Source: Flaccisagitta enflata (Eukaryota; Chaetognatha; Sagittoidea; Aphragmophora). From it: a stretch of DNA of 64,000 nucleotides. Under the pieces are notes generated by a model. It made no database searches. It worked only from the letters and a program-made list of their open reading frames with translations, and was not told where the DNA came from. Both the position numbers and the translations under genes were made by a program. Of the stretch, positions 29,501 to 38,800 are shown piece after piece (the stretch's first letter is position 1; the number at the start of each line of letters is the position of its first letter). The DNA lies in contig OZ231128.1 in NCBI GenBank assembly GCA_965153355.1, forward strand, positions 5,766,001-5,830,000. Direction: 5' to 3'.

Positions 29501-30871
29501 TCTCTTCTTCCTGGTACTCATCAGTACAGTTTCGCCATCGCCGTCATCGTACGAAATCTACTCGGCGTTGGGCCCATTGCCACCGCCAATAAGTTAGAAT
29601 TATTTACTTGCTTCTCACCATTCATCCTCGTCGACGCCATCCTTACTCGTTTTGACGTCGGCGCCCTCGATACGGCGATCCGTTGCATCGGCAAAGACGC
29701 TGCCATGGAAATTGTCAAATTCTGTGGCCAGCATCACAACAACGCCGACGCCGCTTTCGACCGCTTCCGCGACGCCGACTGCTTCCGCGGATTCCGCTTC
29801 GACGCCGCTGCGAAAAAGAAGTGGAAACCTAGCGATATCCGGCGGTTCATGATTACAGCCTGCAACATCATGAGAATGCCGCTGCCGGAAGAAATTTATC
29901 CCGTCATCGGCGCCATCGCGTTGCCGCCGCTAGTCGCGGCATATGGTCGAAGTGAAGTTGAAGATATGGATTTCCTCGCATCTTTCAGAACCATCATCGG
30001 CAAGGATCCATCAAACGCCCGATGCGCTCTCGACATTGTTGGTGAAAAGGCGCCATATCTCGCCTCTTTTCTCTCCGAACGTATTGGTTACGGTCCGCGA
30101 CAACACGACGCCATTTTCGAGCTCAAATGTACGGAGAATGAGAAGCTCCACGACTTGGCCGACACTGGGGAAATCATGATTCGCGACGGTGCAACAGCGC
30201 GCAACTTTGATGAACATCTGGAGAAATCACACTACCTCGCCATTGATATTCACTGTTGCGATTCTCCACTTGAGGGAAAAGATCATGTAGGCTTCGTTTC
30301 TTTCGCTCTGCGCTCAAAAGTCTTTTTCTTGATGCCCAAGCTATATCCAGAAATGATCAAGCCGGTCGTCGACAGCCTCCGTCGCCATCCTCGTTTGGTT
30401 TTCCGCCACCAGTGGTCATCGAGGGAGGCCAAATTTAAAGAAATCTTCAGTTGGACGCCGCCGGAGTTCATCGACGTTGAGGACGTCGCGCGCGAGCTGA
30501 AGATTCCAGTCACACTTGATGGATTGACGGAATATCTTGTCGGAGGAAGTTACTGCCGCCGCGCCGCAAATTTCGGCGACGCGTCGATCCCATCTCAGGA
30601 GGCACGTCGTCACCGCGCAATCCGTGTCACTCTGCTTTACGAGTTCGTTGTCAAGGGGCGCCGACTACGTGAAAAGCGCGAGGAAGAGCGTCTCCAAGGG
30701 GGGGTATCCCACGTTGGAGGCGCAAAGAGGCGCAAAGTCGATCGGGAGGAAATGAATCTGGAGCAACGCCGCGATCGGAAGGAACCATCCCGCCGTGACC
30801 GCGATCGAGACCGTGACGACCGCCGACGTGACGGCAGCCGCCACGAAGACCGCCGCCGCGATCGGCGTTGA
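26597..30871 (+). CDS. Two-part DEDDy 3'-5' exonuclease protein of the LTR element (copy B)
   Basis: 1,424 residues in env position, about 750 bp before the 3' LTR. The N-terminal RNase D/WRN-like domain keeps all catalytic positions (Asp128, Glu130, Asp192, Tyr297, Asp301), so it should degrade nucleic acid 3'-5' with two metals. A long acidic low-complexity region with poly-Pro follows. Then come a helical region (from about 900) and a second RNase D-like domain with Asp-X-His in motif I and no acidic residues in motifs II and III, probably inactive. KKKRK near 793 and KRRKV near the end may be nuclear signals. The C-terminus is Arg/Asp-rich like the Gag tail, suggesting RNA or RNP binding. 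DEDDy exonuclease ORFs are known, from memory, in bdelloid rotifer retroelements; this double arrangement I have not met. Confidence 0.85.
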   Translation: MEGSATERPKMIQRPAGMSDDEDDDEGDIIIEVEEDIWDDTDPTQIPLDTNLNDLPKHNKPWPRNKQSDGDRYNEKEAEWESQHFEVHTLDKSRYQKIRRHDVAERECRKMIEEINKSKDPLIWCGFDTERDGCTFQISFKLSNGYERNVLFQMKTRDTKRGHVLENDVPPAMRELFSLPQFAFVGKEIRNDIKTAADILKIDDATRDRIRYVEMDQLFTFAFNLTQSAAKAREYISGMQLPKFTKHYWSCICPAGLKSIVRLAYPDKTMEKRSIHRNQHNNFDERHGTLKEGELHYAVLDAFLSREATLKICNEILGVQPKRFLRIYGSPNDLVDDTIVKILRAVEKRNFVKVPSHAKAEAKQMYENLKWLPQHFGRVLYVLRRWIKKRNVACGFMKGDREGRKCRPLRVALHNITWSTYCHNEVLDEEDRIRRRPPPKSEEPSEPLRERRRFEPPVDDGTWGDWDDPALSSKVTPEEYKAATAAASTSSAAASSSTTTTTTTSTDSSSDSTAAVIDSVVFPIDQTKVIRVITTESDATPSGDSNNEDDDNVDNTVNAADGDIEGGWMVVDEVDVGDDDVGDAGDDVNDVVANNRVVVAATTLNAVNNDDDDDDNGAATAAVASINDNDSDAAAAAVASNDDDKSVVASANAAGKESMDVDDDSTAANAAEKESMDEDDDSTAAAAAMKESMGHDDVSAAAAAATKESEDDDDASAANAADEESTDDAGTATDDPAQAVDGNDDDILVVKVAQAEKQDMRLDDEEETVVEDQQLKPAPSASTTGKKKRKWMSDKCTVVSESESDDDSNHNHHSSSILKPAEASSSTSLASSSSGYSSRSEPLPVPPPPPPRRPPLLPTPSRSAPSLSSSHQATISTSYARNTLPKPHAPRKTQPGCVNPPSEGRQVDVARLTKKLTNPYGRDLRDIIKEFKTDDHDKNVVNFITALAGQPRIEGKKKANAEMAKIMVSLLPGTHQYSFAIAVIVRNLLGVGPIATANKLELFTCFSPFILVDAILTRFDVGALDTAIRCIGKDAAMEIVKFCGQHHNNADAAFDRFRDADCFRGFRFDAAAKKKWKPSDIRRFMITACNIMRMPLPEEIYPVIGAIALPPLVAAYGRSEVEDMDFLASFRTIIGKDPSNARCALDIVGEKAPYLASFLSERIGYGPRQHDAIFELKCTENEKLHDLADTGEIMIRDGATARNFDEHLEKSHYLAIDIHCCDSPLEGKDHVGFVSFALRSKVFFLMPKLYPEMIKPVVDSLRRHPRLVFRHQWSSREAKFKEIFSWTPPEFIDVEDVARELKIPVTLDGLTEYLVGGSYCRRAANFGDASIPSQEARRHRAIRVTLLYEFVVKGRRLREKREEERLQGGVSHVGGAKRRKVDREEMNLEQRRDRKEPSRRDRDRDRDDRRRDGSRHEDRRRDRR

Positions 30872-31423
30872 ATTTCGAATTTCCGGGTGATTCCTCTGAC
30901 TTTTCTCGGAACGAGTTTTGGAACAATCATTATCAATCGATCTTCCGGATATTTTCTTACACGACTTACGGGTTTGAAATGAACATTTGCGTGTTTTCAT
31001 ATTTGTATCACAAGTGTTTTTCTCGACATTTTCACATGTCTTACGTGATATTTTGCTTCTACGATGGGATAGCACGCCCGAACGGCTACGATGGGATAGC
31101 ACGCCCAAACGGCTCGTGTTCTGCACGTTAAACAACTTACTACCTCATGTTTACTACCTTTTTTTTTTCTCTCCGTTTTACTTTTTACTGTTTTTTCCGT
31201 TTTACGTTTTACCTTTTTTTTTTCCGTATATAAACTTTTTTTTTCCTGTTATTTACAATCTTGATGCGAATAGCTGATCTTGCGATTGCATTTTCAAAAC
31301 ATCACTGTGGCTGTGATCGAGGTTTTCCCCCTTTTCTGGTTACATGGACTTTTTCTCATGCAGTGTATTACGTTTTTTTTCGTTTACGATGATTACCGAC
31401 GATTCCAGAGATTAGCATTTTAC

Positions 31424-31495
<72 letters not shown>

Positions 31496-31617
31496 ATTAA
31501 TGACACATTTTCCGATGTTTTTAGGCATATTTTCCCTCGGAATTCTTTTTTTGTTGTTTTTTTTGTTTCGACCTCTTTCCGCGCCCGGGGACGTACGCAC
31601 ATGGTCGAGGGGAAGTA
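30872..31617 (+). other. 3' untranslated region with (CT)n tract and polypurine tract
   Basis: Contains a duplicated GATGGGATAGCACGCCC block (31063-31110), T-rich pyrimidine runs and (CT)n at about 31425-31492. The purine run GAGGGGAAG at about 31607-31615, just before the 3' LTR, is the likely plus-strand primer. Confidence 0.6.
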
Positions 31618-32169
31618 TGTAAGCGCTGGAAATGTGGACTATAATAAAAGCGCTCATTTGCATATTATCGTCATTATCTTTCCGGTTCGCTATTAGTCTT
31701 TGGCTTACTTGCATGACGCTATATAATCGTTTCAATGCTTCAGTGATTGGCAGCTTTACGGTCATTTATTGTCTGTCTCACACTGCATGACTTATTTAGC
31801 ATCACCCCTTCCTTTGTCTCTATGGATTCTTAGAAGTGCCGGGTTTCCGGTTTGGCCTATTAATCAATTAATAACACTAAAAGATCACAGACCATCAGTG
31901 ACTTACTATCAATATATCTACCGATGCATGAGCAGCGATTTGACTGTGAGCCGGCTGCCTTTATGCTTATCACATTGCTTGGAACTGATTATTCTATCCT
32001 CGTGCACAGATTGTGTGTCATCTACTAATCCTGCATGCTGGACTAACAATTCCCTTCAACCGCATTAACAATAAGTGACAATCCTTAACAACGTGAATCA
32101 TCCAAGCGCGAGTCTACATCTTCAGCGAGCTATCTGGTTAGTGGCCTCTACATCATTCCACCTCCAACA
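31618..32169 (+). repeat. 3' LTR (552 bp)
   Basis: Same ends as the 5' LTR. Differences are A/T and A/G substitutions near the 3' end and a GTGA insertion. Followed directly by CCCC (32170-32173). Confidence 0.93.
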
Positions 32170-32545
32170 CCCCTAACCCTAAACCCAACACAACCCTTAA
32201 CCCTAAACTCATCATTACCCCCTAACCCTTAACCCTAAACCTAATACAACCCTAAACCTAATACAACCCTTAACCCAAAACTCAACATTACCCCTAACCC
32301 TAAACCCAATACTACTCTTAACCCTAAACCTAACACAACCCTTAAACCTAAACCCAACACTACCCTTAATCCCAACACTACCTGTAACCCTAAACTCAAC
32401 ACTACCCCTAACCTTAAACCAAACACAACCCCTAACCCTAAACCAAACGCAACCCCTAACTCTAAACCCGGCAACCCCTAACCCTAATCCCAACCCCTAA
32501 CCCTAAACCCAACCCCTAACCCTAAACCCAACCCCTAACCTTTAA
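32170..32545. repeat. Degenerate telomere-like array (CCCTAA type)
   Basis: CCCTAACCCTAAACCCAACACAACCC-like units of about 20-27 bp. Together with the remnant at 14030-14052 this is the insertion target of the LTR element. Confidence 0.85.
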
Positions 32546-32694
32546 CTTATGTTTAGTCCTTTATGTTAAACCCAATTAAGACTAACTTAAAACAGACCCT
32601 AACCCTTTCCCACGGAGGTACTTCATTTATGCAGGTTATTTATACAAGTTATTTATACAGGTTATTTATGCAGGGTTATGATTTCAAATTAAAT

Positions 32695-32840
32695 GTTAGG
32701 GTTGTGTTTTTTTAGTTAGGGTTAGAGCTGGAAATAAATGTTAAGGTTAAGGTTAGGGCTTGTGTTGGGTTTTAGGTTAGGGGTTGTATTAGGTTTAGAG
32801 TTATGAGTTGTGTTGGGTTTAGTGTTTTTTTAATTAGGAA
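32695..32840. repeat. Telomere-like array, opposite orientation, part 1
   Basis: GGGTTAGGGGTTGTGTTGGG-type units, G-rich on the plus strand, cut by the TIR element at 32843-33434 and resuming at 33437. Confidence 0.75.
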
Positions 32841-32842
32841 TA

Positions 32843-33434
32843 CTATCTAGGAAAAAAGTTTGGAAACACCTATGGATTGTAGTATGTTTTTCCTCTTATA
32901 CAATCAAAACCTATAGACCTGACTATTTTCAGTAGTTTTCATATTCATAGTAACTTAAATAAAAGAGAAAAACAATCTGCAATCCCATTAAGTAACCGCA
33001 AGTTTGGTTTGTTTATCACAATTATGAGGTGGTTGTGGTAAATTTAGTATATTTTGGTCATTTTGGCAGCAACATTGGGCCAATTCCATTTCAAAATCTT
33101 ATAAAAAATCCATGAGATCATAAAACTAGAGCTCAAGAGCTAACCAGTGGTGCAATCCGCATATTTTTATCATTGTTTGAAAAAAATTAAGAGCAATTCA
33201 AAGATGGAAGGGTAGGAGAGAAAAGATTTCCTCCTTTTTTGCAATTCTTAAAAATGCATGATCAACTTCAAACTAATGATATTTCTGAACGATTTGACGC
33301 ACAAAGACAAGATTGCACTCAGATGGTAGATTTTTTAACGTAGATCAAAATGCTCATAAATTTTTCCTATTTATTTCAATGGGAAATTGAGATATTCCTC
33401 TTTAAAGGTGTTTCCAAACTTATTTCCTAGATAG
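32843..33434. mobile_element. Tc1/mariner-type MITE (592 bp) in the telomere-like array
   Basis: TIRs of about 30 bp (CTATCTAGGAAA-AAGTTTGG and inverse) are flanked by TA. The flanks, a T-run plus AATTAGG on the left and GCTGGATATAAATG on the right, are contiguous in the array unit at 33537-33560, giving an internal empty site. No transposase. Confidence 0.8.
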
Positions 33435-33436
33435 TA

Positions 33437-33745
33437 GCGCTGGATATAAATGTTAAGGTTAAGGTTAGGGATTGTGTTGAGTTTAGGGTTAGGGGTTATA
33501 TTGGGTTTGGGGTTAGGGGTTGTGTTTAGTTTGATGTTTTTTTTAATTAGGGTTAGGGCTGGATATAAATGTTAAAGTTAAGGTTAGGGGTTGTGTTGGG
33601 TTTAGGGTTAAGGGTTGTATTGGGTTTAGGGTTAGGGGTTGAGTTGAATTTAGGATTAGGGGTTGTGTTGGGTTTAGGGTTAGGGGTTGTGTTGGGTTTA
33701 GGGTTAGGGGTTGTTTTAAGTTTAAGGTTAAAGGCTGTATCACTA
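33437..33745. repeat. Telomere-like array, opposite orientation, part 2
   Basis: Units near GGGTTAGGGGTTGTGTTGGG (about 24 bp), several almost identical between 33590 and 33715. Open frames here (LGLGVV repeats) are by-products. 33746-34010 is a C-rich run of CCCCTCACCCCACC units. Confidence 0.8.
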
Positions 33746-34312
33746 CCCCTCGAACCACCCCTCACCCCACCCCTCACCCCACCCCTCACCTTACCCCACC
33801 CTTCACCTCACCCCTCGCCCTACCCCACCCCTCGCTTTACCCCTTCCACCCCTTGCTTTACCCCTCCCACCCCTCGCTACCCCTACATAATTTCAAACCA
33901 CCCTTCACTTCATGACCACCCCTACCTACCCCTCACTTCCCCTCATGAGACATCTATAACGAATTTTAGCCAAAGTTTGTTTTTACCCAAGGTATAAACC
34001 ACTGCTAAGAATAAAAGAAAAGAAGAATTAGTTTAAGCTGTAAGGGGGGGGGGGTTGCTAAACCTTTTGGTCCCTCCACACCTCTTATAATGGTTCCTTC
34101 TGAAGTCTAAGCCAATGATAGCGTGCGGTTGGGCATCGGCATTGATGGACAAGTCATTTTGGATCACTGGGCAGGGGCAGTAAGCAACAGATTGCCCAAA
34201 AAGCAAATTGTAAGCAACAGGGTTTTAAATCGCGCGCACACGATTAACAATAAAGGAATCCATAAACATCACATAACATTTTTCGGCAAGATGCTTATGA
34301 AGTTGAACTCAC

Positions 34313-34378
34313 CAACATCGTTGCCATAAATGAGTGGATTAAATCCTGTAGCGAACGGGGCTGCGCGCGTTACGCCAC
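34313..34378 (-). CDS. MADD: MADD exon 12 (last one seen)
   Basis: 66 nt including [13 protein letters not shown]. Acceptor TTTTAAG, donor GTTG|GTGAGT. The following intron must run through the telomere-like arrays and the LTR element. Confidence 0.87.
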
Positions 34379-35491
34379 CTTAAAACAAATGAGAATAAAC
34401 AAATTATTAACATACCAACTTTATGCATTGTATAATATTATACATTCTCTCTCGTTTGATGCAAAGGAAACAGACGTCAATTACCGTTAAAATTGTCCAA
34501 ATCAGTTATTGGCTCCGGATTGACGCTCATACTGGCTAATGCCTAATGAAAAATGAAAAGTAATCCGGTTATTTGTAGTATTCACAAAAAAACAATACTA
34601 TGTATTTTGGCGAGAAATTTATCCGTTTGGTGGGAATAAGTTCATCGGTCCTTTCTTTTGTTAACCTCTCATTTATTGATAATTCAGCCTAAATGCTGCC
34701 AAATCACACCACTTTGTCGGATTTAGACCATGTATTCAACGTACTTACCGTGATAACTCACAATCAGACAACTTAAAGGACCTACAAGTGTTGTAAAGCA
34801 CGAGTACAACATACACATCAAAAAAAAAAGAAATACAAAAACGAGAACGTAAGGTAAAGACAACTACAATACTCATAATTAGTAATTTTGAGTGTAAAAT
34901 GACATCCTTCCAAAAAAAAGCATCGTTCATGAAACGTGGTTCTCGCCTTCAAAAGTGATCACTAACTGCAAATGCAAACAGAAATCATTTGGAATTGTGA
35001 ATACAAATATCGTGTTTATATATATATGAAAACTGAGGTCAGCTAATTTCATTAAGAACACTACCATTAGTGATTCATATAATATGCTTTACGGCACACG
35101 ACTCGAGTCCTACCCTATCATGGTTTGTAGCTGCCCTATCACCAGGCTCCATTTTTTGACCGGCTAACAAAGCGGCTTCAAACCTCGCGGCCGTCATATC
35201 AAGAAGCTATTTTTTTCATGCGAGGGAAAAAAGAAATTGGACGAGAGAAAATGATGACGAATCATATTCATGTTTGCGGCATATCTCATTGTTCATCGCA
35301 GACCATAGGCGGAGGCATAAGCAGAGAGCCATAGGCCATATAACAATACTCATTTTTTTCTACTATTTACATAATTGCAATAAAAGTAAAATCAAAGCAC
35401 ATATGCTCTTTACATGTCTGTATGATTGGTATTTTGCTAAATATCTTTGAAACTGATGTTGTGTAAAGTTATTAACTAAAAAGTTAGCAAA

Positions 35492-35588
<97 letters not shown>

Positions 35589-35761
35589 ACGAGTGAACGA
35601 GCGATCGAGCGAGAGAGAGAACGAGCGAGAGAGCGAACCAGCGAGCGAGAGAGCGAACCAGCGAGCGAGAGAGCGAACCAGCGAGCGAGAGAGCGAACCT
35701 GCGAGCGAGAGAGCGAACCTGCGAGCGAGAGAGCGAGAGAGCGAACGAGAGAGAGAGCGAA

Positions 35762-35846
<85 letters not shown>

Positions 35847-38800
35847 CTGACTTATAGACAGATAACAAAAGAGATTAGAGCAGACCCGAAAAGGAGCAAG
35901 AGGCTGAAACTAGGAATCAAGAAAATCCACAAGAAGAAAACTCTTTAATTGTAAAATTTTTTCGAGAAACGTGTCAAAAGGTGTTACAAAATCATAGGGC
36001 CAGAAGATATGTTTCAACTCATGTATCAAAACAAAAAATTTGCACTTTTTCGGCTAATTAATTTTGAGTAAAAGAATTGGTTGTCGATCCAAATGACGTA
36101 ACCATGAAAATGAGACAAGGACATTGAAATTGAAAAAAAACTCGATGTACCCATTTAGTGATACTCGCCTGCTTGAGATGATTTTTGAGAATAGTGCCCT
36201 CTGGCTCTGGTAGAGGAGGAATGTCATCACCCATTTCCGGTGGTGACATTCGATTGGAATCCAAATCCACCAACCAAGCGTCGCGCGGGCATTCGAACCC
36301 ACGTTTGTGGATCTGCAATTTGTTAGGTTTGCATAAATTACGTACACATACATAATATACGAATCAAATGCATTACTCACTAAATCAAACTCAAAATTGA
36401 ATGTCCTGAAAAATGAATTTGGGAAAAAAATTGTTCAAATTCAAGTTAAGCACCTGGAAAAAGCTCGATGGAATCCCGATGAGGTAAGGAGTCGGCGCCA
36501 GCAGTAACTGAAAGACAAGTAACGCGGGGTTACAGTATCCTCGCGGGTGGGTGGGCAGGGGTGACCAACCCCCATCCACACTCCATGCGCCCCAGCCCAA
36601 CACACACATTCACAAAAAGCATCGAAAACGCATGTTTTCCACTTTTCAACTCGTGCTGATGAATCGACAGAGACGACCAATGGACGGACAGACGGACCAA
36701 TGGACGGACAAAGCCGCTTAATAGAGAGGCTAGTCCGCAATTGAAAATGAAGAAGATCAAGAATAGTACACCCAACGCGCCCCGGATTTTGAAACACATC
36801 TCCAATGGCATCAAAACGATCAGAAGAGTTGAGCATCTCACCGCAGATTGTCCATCACCCTTTATATATCGAATTTATTCCTTTGGTATACCTGTTCAGC
36901 TCCGTTCATGCAAACCGGGAGGAGCGGAATGACGGGAAAACAGTATTCTAGTGGATACAACATTGCAACCAACGCTAGCACGCTCATGGATAATGCGCTG
37001 TAGTCTTGTGATTGGAAGATAATCTGCGAAATGGAAAGATTTGTGTTTTTTTTTATACCCGAGCCATCGAGTTCAAGGAAAAAATCTACCTCTGCCTTTT
37101 CATAGAAGCTTTATTACCATCTACTACGTCCTAAATTGGAGCCTATAGAGAGGAAAGCAGGTTTGGGTCTGCCAGTTTATCGATCTGTCAATCTATCAGT
37201 CAGCCTGTCTGTCTGCCCGTACACCTGTCTATCTGTCGGTCCGGGAGTCAAGTCAAGATTACGAAACATCATTCTGATCTGTAGATGCCCTTTGTGGGCA
37301 GCAGCCCCGAAGGGGTCGATGACCTATGCTTTCACACATATGGAGAATTTTCTCCTCCTCCTTACTTCCCCTCCCCAGCCTTGAGGCCCATATCCTAGCC
37401 TCGAGGCCCAAATCCCAGTCTTGAGGTCCAAATACCAACCTCCAGGCCAAAATCCCCACCCCAAGGTCCAAATTCCAGCCTCAAGGGGTTTGGGCCTCAA
37501 GACTGGGATTTGGGCCTGGAGGCTGGGATATGGGCGTCAAGGCTGAGATATGGGCCTGGAAGTTGGGGGAAGGGGGGGGGGCGGAGGAGGAGGAGAAAAT
37601 TCCCTATATGTATGAAAGCATAGGTCATTAACCCCTTTGGGGCCCCTGCCCTGCTCCCCCCTCAACTTCAGCCACAACCTACTTAAGCAGGGCACGGGTA
37701 CGGCTGACCATCTAACGCTTTCGCGACTATTTGACATTCTGCCTATGTCCGTTTGAGAGCCTATCTTTCTGCTTCTTTTTCTGTCTTTCGGTCTGTCCTT
37801 ATGTGTCGATCTGTGACTGTATGTGGGCATGCCTTTCCTAAACCTCAAAAGACTATCATTATCCAATCATTCATACTTGCGCGGTTGTGCCCTTACTTTT
37901 TGTTCAAGCATGATTGCAGAGAGGACTTTCAAGCAGGTGTCGACTCCAAGAAGCTCGAGGGGAAGGTGAAGAGGAAAGTCCACCAACTCGAACCGCTTCG
38001 GGTCGGGAAGAGCAAAAGTCAGCGGTAACGTCATCTCCCGCGGCAATACCTAAGTTTGGGAAGCAAAGGACCAAGGCTAAGGTAATAGATTCAAAGCATC
38101 TGCATTAATTCTTGATCATTTCTCGAATTGAAATCTTATTCAAAACAAACCAAATGATACTAGCTTAATTTGTTAAATCTCATATCTTTGATTTGTTTTA
38201 AATAAAATTGATTACAGAGAGAAGGTTAATATAAGGTGTGAACCCCCTGAAAACTGTAGCACCCCCCCTTACAGCTCTAACCGATTAGATTATAGACATT
38301 TTAAAAGTAGAGGAAAAATATTTGTATTAATACAAGTGGCGTCACCAGAGCAATTTTTCATTTTTACTTTTTAAATCAAGATATAGCTTAATATGTTAAA
38401 ATTGATTATTTTTAAAAGTTCATAAAATCAAGGTTTTTCCATTATAATTTGAGACTGGAATGGAAATTGCAAAATCGCTCTGGTGGCGCCACTTGTATAG
38501 TCATAAGCTTTAATTAGCAATGTTAAATTTATTATTTATTGCTGTAGTTTAGTCTATAAGGGGGGGTTGCTACAGTTTTAGGGGGGTTCACATCTTATAT
38601 TTCTCCTTCCTCTGTAAGGGCAATAAGCACAGCTCATTCAAAGAACAATATTTCTTTTAACCATAGTTCTCTTTTAAAAGTAAAATTTTTCAACGACTAA
38701 TCTAAAAGCAAATGGTCGGAAGCTATCAACAATGTTTAGCAATTAAGAATGAATGCCAAATATTTCTAGCAGTTCAGACAGTAAACGCAACAAACAAAAC

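Larger units (their letters stand above)
14053..32169 (+). mobile_element. 18.1-kb Ty3/Gypsy-type LTR retrotransposon with exonuclease ORF
   Basis: Two LTRs (14053-14600 and 31618-32169) start TGT and end ACA. They differ by two substitutions and one 4-bp indel, so insertion is recent. CCCC precedes the 5' LTR (14049-14052) and follows the 3' LTR (32170-32173), and the outer flanks join into one telomere-like array. Protease-RT-RNase H-integrase is the Ty3/Gypsy order. Extra cargo: an ORF upstream of gag, an S/T/P-rich frame after integrase, and a 1,424-residue exonuclease protein before the 3' LTR. A pol frame break and an amber codon suggest this copy may not be autonomous. Its orientation is opposite to MADD. 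Confidence 0.92.
34379..36168. other. MADD introns 10-11
   Basis: AT-rich, apart from exon 11 and the GA-rich block at 35496-35844; no other gene signal. Confidence 0.6.

Noticed and set aside
26597-30871. Envelope glycoprotein in env position
   Set aside because: No signal peptide, transmembrane or cysteine-rich ectodomain; the exonuclease motifs explain the ORF.
14053-32169. Infectious retrovirus
   Set aside because: No envelope gene, an amber codon in the 5' ORF and a broken RNase H frame; treated as an LTR retrotransposon.
32215-33997. Gly/Leu-rich and Asn/Pro-rich frames
   Set aside because: Derived from telomere-like units.
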